A stretch of 64,000 bases of DNA, taken from NCBI RefSeq assembly GCF_003054055.1, contig NZ_QBKI01000014.1, positions 1 through 64,000 on the forward strand, in the 5' to 3' direction. How positions within the stretch are numbered: position 1 is the first letter of the stretch; each line of letters starts with the position of its first letter. Position numbers and translations under genes: made by a program. Below, one piece after another: positions 24,313 to 31,198 of this stretch. The notes beneath the pieces are model-generated. The model ran no database searches, was not told the DNA's origin, and worked only from the letters and a program-made list of their open reading frames with translations. The stretch comes from Pontibacter mucosus (GTDB lineage Bacteria; Bacteroidota; Bacteroidia; Cytophagales; Hymenobacteraceae).

Positions 24313-25125
24313 ATGAAAGTACAGAAAAGCAGGCAGGTTGAACTATTTCGGGTTGAAAGAGATTCCACTTGCATTCCTATACTATCAAATTTTGTACCGC
24401 AAGTGAAAGAAAACGAACTGACTGCCACGCTGCCATACCTGCAGCCGCTCAACATCAAAACCTGGGCCGAGGAAGACCGCCCCCGCGAGAAACTGCTGCT
24501 GAAAGGCAAAGCCGCCCTGAGCGACGCCGAGCTCATCGCTATCCTCATCGGTTCGGGCACGCCCAAGCTCACGGCCGTGGACGTGGCCAAGCTTATACTT
24601 GCTGCCGTGGGCAACGACCTGAACGAGCTGGCCCGCCTGAGCGTGAAGGATTTGATGAAGCACAAGGGTATCGGTGAAGCGAAGGCTATCACCATTGTGA
24701 GTGCTCTGGAGCTGGGCCGCCGCCGCAAAGAGGCTGCCGTTACGGCCAAAACCCGCATCACCTGCTCCACCGACATCTACAACTACATCAAGCCGCAGCT
24801 GCTCGACCTGCCGCACGAGGAGTTCTGGGTGATACTTTTAAACCGCGCCAACGTGGTGATGAAGAAGGAAAGCATCAGTATGGGTGGTGTGGCCGGCACG
24901 GTGGCAGACCCCAAAATCATCTTCAAAAAGGCCCTGGAGCAGTTGGCCAGTTCCATCATCCTGGTGCACAACCACCCCAGCGGCAACACCAAACCCAGCG
25001 CCGCCGACATCGCCCTCACCAAGAAAATGAAGGAAGCCGGCCAGTTCCTCGACCTCCCCATCCTCGACCACATCATCTTCACCGACAACGACTACTACAG
25101 CTTTGCTGATGAAGGAACGCTTTAG
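24313..25125 (+). CDS. radC: RadC family JAB-domain protein
   Basis: A 270-residue protein with the RadC N-terminal helix-hairpin-helix region (WAEEDRPREKLLLKG, LSDAELIAILIGSG, KGIGEAKA) and a C-terminal JAB/MPN metalloprotease-like domain with the HxH...D signature in ILVHNHPSGNTKPSAADIALT. Despite the name, a repair role is unproven; the family is linked to competence and mobile DNA. The first 40 residues before LQPLNIKTW are unusual and the true start may lie later. Confidence 0.9.
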   Translation: MKVQKSRQVELFRVERDSTCIPILSNFVPQVKENELTATLPYLQPLNIKTWAEEDRPREKLLLKGKAALSDAELIAILIGSGTPKLTAVDVAKLILAAVGNDLNELARLSVKDLMKHKGIGEAKAITIVSALELGRRRKEAAVTAKTRITCSTDIYNYIKPQLLDLPHEEFWVILLNRANVVMKKESISMGGVAGTVADPKIIFKKALEQLASSIILVHNHPSGNTKPSAADIALTKKMKEAGQFLDLPILDHIIFTDNDYYSFADEGTL

Positions 25126-25166
25126 AGTTAGAGAGTTGGGGAGTTTAGGAGTTAGAGAGTTAAGTT
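25126..25166 (+). repeat. GTTAGAGAGTTnGGGAG repeat, left flank of four-helix gene
   Basis: Reiterations of gagttagagagttggggagtttagg separate radC from the four-helix gene. The inverse, ctctaactcccaaaccctctaactc, follows that gene at 25550-25585. Confidence 0.7.
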
Positions 25167-25571
25167 ATGAGTGAGAACAAGTTAAGTAACTTTGAGTTTG
25201 CAGAGGCATTTAAAAGACGTACAAAGGCTTTTGCATTGCGTGTAATAAAGCTGTGTCAGGCGTTGCCTTATAAACCAGAAACACAAGTAATTGGCAAGCA
25301 ACTATTACGTTCTGCAACGGCTGTGGCAGCTAACTACCGCGCTGCCTGTAGAGCAAGGTCTGGTGCCGAGTTTGTAGCTAAAATCGGAGTAGTCCTGGAA
25401 GAGGCAGATGAGTCTTTGTTTTGGCTGGAAATATTGGAAGAGGCAGAGATTGTTGCTGGAACTCGGCTCGTTGATTTAAAGCGTGAAGCAGATGAGTTGA
25501 CCGCCATTCTAACTAAAATAAGAAAATCAGCAGCAGTAAAAAAGCAACTCTCTAACTCCCAAACCCTCTAA
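25167..25571 (+). CDS. Four-helix bundle protein (S23/IVS family)
   Basis: A 134-residue protein of the four-helix family first seen encoded in 23S rRNA intervening sequences. Typical features are FAEAFKRRTKAFALRVIKLCQALP, IGKQLLRSATAVAANYRAACRARS and VLEEADESLFWLEIL. The Avd protein of diversity-generating retroelements shares the fold. No reverse transcriptase or rRNA is near. The gene is bracketed by inverted copies of a TCTAACTCCC repeat and is less GC-rich than its neighbours, which suggests a mobile unit. Confidence 0.85.
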   Translation: MSENKLSNFEFAEAFKRRTKAFALRVIKLCQALPYKPETQVIGKQLLRSATAVAANYRAACRARSGAEFVAKIGVVLEEADESLFWLEILEEAEIVAGTRLVDLKREADELTAILTKIRKSAAVKKQLSNSQTL

Positions 25572-25586
25572 CTCTCTAACTCCACT
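25550..25586 (-). repeat. TCTAACTCCCAAAC repeat, right flank of four-helix gene
   Basis: An inverted counterpart of 25126-25166; it covers the last codons of the four-helix gene (SNSQTL) and the gap to the YwbE gene. Related repeats lie at 50735-50798, 54937-54972 and 55112-55153. Confidence 0.65.
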
Positions 25587-25787
25587 TCAGTCTTCCGGCA
25601 AGATTTCCTGAACCCGTCCCACTTCCCCTGTCTCCAGGCGTACTTTGATGCCATGGGGGTGGGTGGGGGAGTTGGTGAGGATGTCCTGCACGTAGCCCTC
25701 GGTGAGTTCGCCGGTGCGCTGGTCCTGCTTCTGCACAATGTTTACGTGGGTGCCGGGTTTGATATTGGCGCGTTTTCTGCCGTCCAT
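25587..25787 (-). CDS. YwbE-family small protein (DUF2196)
   Basis: A 66-residue protein starting MDGRKRANIKPGTHVNIVQK. The family pattern RTGELTEGYVQDILTNS, HPHGIKVRLE and GEVGRVQEI is complete. It has an OB- or SH3-like beta-barrel character; function is unknown. The ATG at 25787 is preferred over the longer frame, whose first 11 residues run over two AAGTATA words. Confidence 0.85.
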   Translation of the reverse strand: MDGRKRANIKPGTHVNIVQKQDQRTGELTEGYVQDILTNSPTHPHGIKVRLETGEVGRVQEILPED

Positions 25788-25844
25788 GGGGAGCAAGTAT
25801 AAAGTATAAGTTGGCTGCAAGATACGCAGGAAATACCATAGGGG

Positions 25845-26345
25845 CTAGTGCTGCAGCTTGGTAACGATGTTGAGGTACTGCTCATCAAAACTCCAGCGGG
25901 AGGGGCTGGTCACGTCGAAGTCCGTTACCTCCACCTTCTCAATCTGGCGCAGGTCGGCAAGCAGCAGGGCGGGGTCTTTTACGTGCTTGCCGTTGATGGC
26001 CAGCGTTAGCTTCTGTTGCTGCGCAGGGATTTTGAAGGCTCTGTATACTTCCTCCAGGCGCACCAGCGGTAGCTGCTGCTTCAGGCTCATGATAATGGCA
26101 CCGTCCGCGGCTTTCCGACCAAACCGCTCCACCGCCTCATTTCCTTTCAGCACGTTCAGGCTCTTTACGTCATTATCGTTCAGGATAAGGGCGCCTAGTA
26201 TCGTTTCCTGGTTGTTTACCAAAACCAGCGGCTGCGGCTTTTCCTCCACCAGCAAGGCTGTTTTCTTGATGGGCTCGAACTGCTGCGCCTGCACCGCAAG
26301 GGCAGAAGCAAGGGCCAGGAGCCCCGTCAGGAAGTATTGTTTCAT
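25845..26345 (-). CDS. Exported protein with TonB-plug-like repeat
   Basis: A 166-residue protein with a signal peptide ending AVQAQ. The stretch LNVLKGNEAVERFGRKAADGAIIMSL resembles the plug-domain line (VLKGxxAxxxYGxxAxxGVIxI) of SusC/TonB receptors and TonB-like domains. It is followed by a second strand pair, KLTLAINGKHV and KVEVTDFD. It starts 3 nt after the stop of the small membrane protein gene, so the two form an operon. Confidence 0.7.
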   Translation of the reverse strand: MKQYFLTGLLALASALAVQAQQFEPIKKTALLVEEKPQPLVLVNNQETILGALILNDNDVKSLNVLKGNEAVERFGRKAADGAIIMSLKQQLPLVRLEEVYRAFKIPAQQQKLTLAINGKHVKDPALLLADLRQIEKVEVTDFDVTSPSRWSFDEQYLNIVTKLQH

Positions 26346-26348
26346 CGT

Positions 26349-26585
26349 TTAGTTTATCTTTTCCCGTACCCGGTCGGCGGACTCTTCCTGTAGCGGCTCC
26401 TGCTCCGTCTCGTTGGCGTGCTTCATATAAAGCAGTATGCCCGCCACACCCAGGATGTGCCCACCAAGTATAAAGTAGAGACCCAGGTAGTTCTCGGAGG
26501 GTTGCGTGAGTCGAAGTATAATTCCGACAATCGCCAGCAGTGCGGCAACCTTGTAAAGCATTTTCTCAACAGTCCTGTTTTGCAT
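26349..26585 (-). CDS. Small two-helix membrane protein
   Basis: A 78-residue protein with two transmembrane helices (about 9-25 and 35-53, with GLYFILGGHILGVAGILLYM) and an acidic tail. No family is recognised with confidence. It is the first gene of a two-gene operon with the exported protein. Confidence 0.6.
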   Translation of the reverse strand: MQNRTVEKMLYKVAALLAIVGIILRLTQPSENYLGLYFILGGHILGVAGILLYMKHANETEQEPLQEESADRVREKIN

Positions 26586-26889
26586 CTGATACTGGTTTTA
26601 CTAAAACAAATGCCTTTTACGAGCCACCACGAGGCAGCAGGTAATGCGTCTTCATTATTAACCATCGGGGCGGCCAAAGCCTGATACGCGGCCGCGCGCC
26701 TTTTGGCTGGGAACTAGCAGGGATTTATCCTCCGTGCTGCGCCAGAACGATGGTAGTACAGGGTGAGTAGCAGAAAAAGGAGTAGTAGCGCTTTGTGCTT
26801 GTAAAGGTATAAATATAATTTATTAAAGTGCAATTACATCGCCAGGTTTCTATAAAAAAGTATGAAGCAAGCTATTGATGCTGAAAGGA
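26586..26889. other. Intergenic gap, nothing recognisable
   Basis: About 300 nt between the small membrane protein and the pyruvate kinase-like gene. I see no conserved gene, repeat module or clear hairpin; the right half is AT-rich. Confidence 0.5.
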
Positions 26890-28740
26890 TTACTCCTGAA
26901 TAAGGTTGCCCAGGTCCGAGATGTGCAGCATCCGCAGCATAGACGTTTTCTTGTGCTGATGCTCCTGCATGCGGACCAGGATATCGTGCAGCAGTTCGAT
27001 GGCCTGTATGATATGCGGCCCCTTGTTAAGCATCACACAGTCGGCGCGCTGCGACATGGCCGCATCCGTGATCTCGGCCCGCGACGGCCGCCCTTTCTTG
27101 GCCAGTGTCTCGAGTACCTGGGTAGCCCACACTACCGGCATGTGCGCCGCCTCGCTGAGCCACAGGATTTCCTCCTGCGCCTCGGCCAGCCGCTGCCAGC
27201 CGCACTCCACTGCCAGGTCGCCGCGCGCAATCATGATGCTGGTAGGGTGCAGCTTCATGGCCGTCAGGAGCAGGTGCGGCAGGTTTCGGAAGCCCTCTTT
27301 GGTTTCAATCTTAAGCATGACGCCCAGGTCCGTGGCGTTGAGCCGGCGCAGTTCCTCGTGCAATGCCTCCACGGTGTCGGCATGGTTCACGAAAGAAAGG
27401 TTGACGATGTCGGCGTGTCTGGCTATAAACTTAAGATCCTGGCAATCCTTCTCGGTCAGTCCTTTTAAATGGAGCTTGCTGTCGGGCAGGTTAATGCCCT
27501 GGTCGGCGCGCAGCCTGCTGCCTTTGCTGTTGGCAAAGGTAATTTTTACCAGCAGTCGGTCCGGGCTTACTTCTTCCAGCACTCCCTCAATCTTGCCATC
27601 ATTAAAAAGGATAGGCTCCCCTACCTTGGTCTGTGTAAAGACCTCGGGCAGGGTGCAGGAGATGTGCGCGGGTTGTACCACGTGCCCTTGCGCGTCAAAA
27701 GTGGCGGGTTCTCCCGGTATGGGCTCTCGGTTTAACACCAGGAAGCTGCCCTTCTGCAGGACAAGGGGCACTTCCAGGGCTTTCAGGTCCCCGACTTTAG
27801 TGGAGCGTTGGGTCACATTTTTCCCTTTCAGGACCAGCTCCGTGCCCGTGTTGATATAGGACGATTTGAGCAGGTGCGCCAGCACGCCTTTCTCCTCCCT
27901 CCTGATAATCGTCATAGACCTTCTGCGGCCCCGGGTGTCCTTAAAGGATAGCCTGTCGCCCTCCTGCAGTTGCACCTGCCAGTTCGCGTCCACCGGCAGC
28001 CAGACATCCGCATCTTTCGGCAGCGGCACATCCTGCGGGGCGAGCCACACTTTGGCGGCCTCAATCACCTGGCCCAGACTGTCTTGTATGGGGCGTATCA
28101 CCTGCAGCTTGGGGCCTTCCTTCAGCGGGCCGGTGCGCAACTTGGGGCCCATCAGGTCCATGAGTATTTTGCAGGGGATGCCGGTTTCCTGCTCGGCCCT
28201 GCGGATGTTCTCCACCATTTTGAGCCACTCCTTCTCCGTGTCATGGGCACAGTTGATGCGGGCGCAGTTCATACCCGCCTTCAGCAGGCGCGGCAGCAGC
28301 TCGTACTGGTCGGCAGCCTCGGAAGGAAGCGTTACCATGATGCGGGTAGAGCGTTTTTCGGGCTTTGGGCCAAGCAAGGCCTCCGTGTGTTGGGCGAGCA
28401 GCTCCCGGTTCTCGAAAAACGACACAGCCAATTCTTCCCGGGTATCCTTGCAGTCGCCGATGCGGCACAGGTGCTGGCGCACAGCCTGCAGACTGGCCAA
28501 TACATGCCCCTCCGCGCGGCCCAGCGAGGATAGGCCCAACTGAGCCAGCTGCTCCTGCAAATCGCGGATGTCGTGCTGGCGCAGAGCCAGGTAGTGCAGC
28601 AGGTTTTTGGCGCTTTTCTTAAACTTCGGGTGAACTGCCTCAACGGTGGATCCTAACTTTTCCTCCAGGGCAATGGCGTCCTGATGCAGCTGGTCCAGCT
28701 GGTTTATCAGGCTTTGGTAGTGCTCTTTCGTTTTTCGCAT
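26890..28740 (-). CDS. Atypical pyruvate kinase-like protein
   Basis: A 616-residue protein. After about 125 residues of helical N-terminal extension, pyruvate kinase barrel motifs appear in order: ITLPS-type VTLPSEAA, MNCARINCAHDTE (canonical NFSHG replaced), KILMDLMGPKLRTG, GINLPD, DIVNLSFV, LKIETKEGFRNL, IARGDLAVECG and WATQVLETLAKKGRPSRAEITDAAMSQRADCVMLNKGP. The usual allosteric C-terminal domain is absent and MLSGETA is replaced by MLNKGPH. Related long forms exist in other bacteria. Pyruvate kinase activity is plausible but unproven. The gene has no AAGTATA word in 1.85 kb. Confidence 0.8.
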   Translation of the reverse strand: MRKTKEHYQSLINQLDQLHQDAIALEEKLGSTVEAVHPKFKKSAKNLLHYLALRQHDIRDLQEQLAQLGLSSLGRAEGHVLASLQAVRQHLCRIGDCKDTREELAVSFFENRELLAQHTEALLGPKPEKRSTRIMVTLPSEAADQYELLPRLLKAGMNCARINCAHDTEKEWLKMVENIRRAEQETGIPCKILMDLMGPKLRTGPLKEGPKLQVIRPIQDSLGQVIEAAKVWLAPQDVPLPKDADVWLPVDANWQVQLQEGDRLSFKDTRGRRRSMTIIRREEKGVLAHLLKSSYINTGTELVLKGKNVTQRSTKVGDLKALEVPLVLQKGSFLVLNREPIPGEPATFDAQGHVVQPAHISCTLPEVFTQTKVGEPILFNDGKIEGVLEEVSPDRLLVKITFANSKGSRLRADQGINLPDSKLHLKGLTEKDCQDLKFIARHADIVNLSFVNHADTVEALHEELRRLNATDLGVMLKIETKEGFRNLPHLLLTAMKLHPTSIMIARGDLAVECGWQRLAEAQEEILWLSEAAHMPVVWATQVLETLAKKGRPSRAEITDAAMSQRADCVMLNKGPHIIQAIELLHDILVRMQEHQHKKTSMLRMLHISDLGNLIQE

Positions 28741-29251
28741 AACAAACAGTGGTATAAAGGCATACGGCGAAGCATGGGGCATGGATAGGATGATTGGGAA
28801 GTGCTTGCCAGCCTGTAAAGTGTAAGCCCCGTTCAGTAGAGTCCCAGGTTATGAACAGGAGGGAGGCGATAAAGTTATAGTATGGCTGGAAAGGGAGGGT
28901 AAAGTATGATTTTGCCCTGTACTTTACATGATAGGTCGACTCTGGCAGTGCCGGGTCCAGTCGTCCCTGCCAAGTATAAACCCCGGCCCGGGCCTAAAAA
29001 ACAGGGGAGGGGGTTATGCAATGCCGGGCCCAACCACCCCTGGCCCCTCCTTAGCCAAGGCGGGGAGCCTGTTATTGCTGGTGCTGAAGTATAAGTTCTA
29101 TAGTTGCTGTCCTTGCGCGGACAGGTCGAGACCTGTCCCTACAAAGTATAAACTCAGCAAACGATTACACCCCTATTGAGCTTTGCTCGCAAGTTTCGAA
29201 CTCCCGTTCTCACTTGTCCTCAAGGGGACAGTCTGGTCTTTAATCATTCCC

Positions 29252-29321
29252 TGTCATCTCGAGCTGCGCGAAAGATCTATCGGGAATTCTAACCAGATCT
29301 CTCCCGAAGGTCGAGATGACA
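29252..29321. repeat. 70-bp palindromic repeat, copy 2
   Basis: TGTCATCTCGAGC at the left end and TCGAGATGACA at the right, with internal AGATCT blocks. Confidence 0.75.
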
Positions 29322-29347
29322 GCAGGGGCAGCGGCTATCGAATGATT

Positions 29348-29570
29348 CCCAGCCTTTGGGTTGAGCGCCTTCTAGATTTCCGGTGCCGCCTTAGCGGCAT
29401 TGCGACCGAAGGGTAGCAAAGGAAATGTAGACAGCGCGATGCCCGAAGGCGAGGCCTCCCGGCCTAGGAGGGCACCAAAGTATAGATGCAACTATAGGTT
29501 TGTGGGGGCTGGAGGATGAAAGGAGGCTAGGAAGGATAGCTTGGTTCAGGTTGCGGGAAGCGGCGGCTAT
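29348..29570 (+). repeat. 230-bp dispersed element, copy 2
   Basis: Starts CCCAGCCTTTGGGTTGAGCG, contains GCGCGATGCCCGAAGGCGAG, ends in the GGAAGCGGCGGC block. Confidence 0.75.
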
Positions 29571-29777
29571 AGGAGGAACAAGCGTACGCTTGCGCCAGAC
29601 AATCATTAAGTTAAGTATAGCCAAAGTATGACTAACGTAGACTTGGAAGTCCGCAGCAGAGTAGTTCCGGACAAGGATGTCCGGAACTACTAACCTAATG
29701 AAGTATAAAAGTATAGCAGAAGTATAAAGTATAGCTAAAGCCTATGCCGAAGCAAGAGCAATTGAAAGTATAAAACA

Positions 29778-29807
29778 GCAGCGGCTGAAGTATACTTCAG
29801 CCGCTGC
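29778..29807 (-). terminator. 30-bp perfect palindrome centred on AAGTATACTT
   Basis: GCAGCGGCTG-AAGTATACTT-CAGCCGCTGC is a perfect palindrome. Read on the minus strand it follows the lipoprotein stop and is succeeded by TGTTTTA, so it likely terminates that gene. Confidence 0.75.
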
Positions 29808-29817
29808 CACTAATATG

Positions 29818-30162
29818 TTACTTCTGCCCGAGCGGCGCGCCCACCGGAATGGCGCAATCATGGCCCGGCTCGCCGTGGGGCGGGTTGGTGCCCGGGGCCA
29901 CCGTGGTTTTGGCCGGAATAGGCGACAGATTTGGCTGAACAAGTCTTGGCTGCGGGGTGCCATCCAGTGGCGCACCTACCGGAAGGGCACAGTCGTGGCC
30001 CGGCTCGCCGTGGGGCGGGTTTAGTGCTACTTGCTTGGCAGGCGCCTGATTAGTATTGGCAGCCGGAACGGTAGCGGTAGTTGTGTTCTCCTGTTCGTTG
30101 CCGGAGCAGGAGGCAAATACCATCGCCGACATTATCAGTAAAGTAGAAAGTGCAGTTCTCAT
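29818..30162 (-). CDS. Lipoprotein with duplicated NPPHGEPGHDC motif
   Basis: A 114-residue protein with the lipobox FASC (C19). The mature chain holds two nearly identical 19-residue units, residues 48-66 and 93-111, reading NPPHGEPGHDCALPVGAPL (second copy Ile for Leu), joined by a Pro-rich linker. Each unit offers two His, one Asp and one Cys in a fixed pattern, suggesting metal or heme binding. Similar NPPHG...C motifs occur in other Bacteroidota lipoproteins, to my memory, without assigned function. Confidence 0.75.
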   Translation of the reverse strand: MRTALSTLLIMSAMVFASCSGNEQENTTTATVPAANTNQAPAKQVALNPPHGEPGHDCALPVGAPLDGTPQPRLVQPNLSPIPAKTTVAPGTNPPHGEPGHDCAIPVGAPLGQK

Positions 30163-30375
30163 GCGGGGTTTAGTTTTTGAAGTATAAATGTCTGAACACA
30201 GCGAAGTGCCTGTTAGTTTCCGTACAAGCCCGAAGTGCCGTTTGGCTGTACTAGTTATGCATTCCGGAGTTAAAGTGCAAATTTATACTTCCTATCCGCT
30301 AAAGTACTTCTACCTTACCGCTACTTTCCTCCCCAAAAATTTCCGACCTTTGTGTAAACTATAACCCGGAGTTTT

Positions 30376-30999
30376 ATGCAAAGACCGCTGAGACTTGTTT
30401 TAATGGCGGGCCTGGCGCTCGTCATGTTCTACTTCCTTCAGGACGCCCTTTTCAACGACGATAACTACATTAAGCCCCTGCTGCAGGAGCGGGAACAGAA
30501 AGACCTTTCGTTCCGGAGCCGCAGCAGCAGCCCTTTTGACGATGCCGGCCGCCGGGCCTTCAAGAACCTGGTGTATTACGAGCCCAACCTCGATTACCGC
30601 CTGACTGCCTCCGTGGAATTATTGCCCCAGCAGGACACGCTGCTTTTACCGCTAACCAACGGGAGTTACGAGCCCTACATGCGCTACGGCAAGGCCACGT
30701 TTAAGGTGGAGGGGCAGCAGCACCAGCTCACGCTGTACAAGCGCCTGAGCGGCGAAAACAAGGAGGAGCTCTTTGTGCCCTTTACCGATAAAACAAATGG
30801 ATTCGAAACCTACGGCGGCGGACGGTTCCTGGATATACCCTACGAAGAGGGGAAAAGTAAAATCGTGCTGGACTTTAACCGCGCCTACAGCCCCTTCTGC
30901 GCCTTTAACCCCGATTACGTGTGCCCGCTGCCACCCAAGGAGAACCGCCTGAGCGTTGCCATACCGGCCGGCGAGAAAACCTACGAAACGCCGGAGTAA
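30376..30999 (+). CDS. DUF1684 protein, membrane-anchored
   Basis: A 207-residue protein with an N-terminal anchor (about 5-22) and the DUF1684 core: FKNLVYYEPNLDYRL, PFTDKTNGFETYGGGRFLDI, LDFNRAYSPFCAFNPDYVCPLPPKENRL. The family is small-molecule-binding in appearance and functionally uncharacterised. A GACCTTTG box about 30 nt before the ATG may be its -7 element. Confidence 0.88.
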   Translation: MQRPLRLVLMAGLALVMFYFLQDALFNDDNYIKPLLQEREQKDLSFRSRSSSPFDDAGRRAFKNLVYYEPNLDYRLTASVELLPQQDTLLLPLTNGSYEPYMRYGKATFKVEGQQHQLTLYKRLSGENKEELFVPFTDKTNGFETYGGGRFLDIPYEEGKSKIVLDFNRAYSPFCAFNPDYVCPLPPKENRLSVAIPAGEKTYETPE

Positions 31000-31113
31000 G
31001 CTTCTCAGACAAAGGACTATCGGACAAAGGACAAATTGGAAAGTATAAGGACGTTGAGCAGCCTGCGCAATCCTTCTTCTAACAATCTTTTGTCAAATAG
31101 TCTTTTGTCCTAT

Positions 31114-31145
31114 TTCATCCCATATCATAATTATCCTTATTTTTG
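31114..31145 (+). promoter_or_regulatory. Promoter of pheT (TTTG-N20-TATTTTTG)
   Basis: A -33 TTTG (31114-31117) and a -7 TATTTTTG (31138-31145) are separated by 20 nt, the Bacteroidota arrangement; the ATG follows at 31199. Confidence 0.6.
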
Positions 31146-31198
31146 GGGAATGGCGGCTGCCCAGGCAGTAGCCAAAACAAAACCAACAGAGATTAAAC

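Larger units (their letters stand above)
28741..29817. repeat. Repeat island B (no gene)
   Basis: About 1.08 kb without a credible gene. Modules in order: ACAGGGGAGGG and CCAACCACCCCTGGCCCCTCCTT (about 29000-29060), GGACAGGTCGAGACCTGTCC (about 29119-29138), a cacccctattgagctttgctcgcaag...cctcaaggggaca block (about 29168-29230), the 70-bp palindrome (29252-29321), the 230-bp element (29348-29570), and a cluster of AAGTATA words (29700-29800) ending in a terminator. Confidence 0.8.

Noticed and set aside
28906..29624. Several 60-80 codon frames in repeat island B
   Set aside because: They cover dispersed palindromes and repeats, change frame between copies and have no recognisable protein features.
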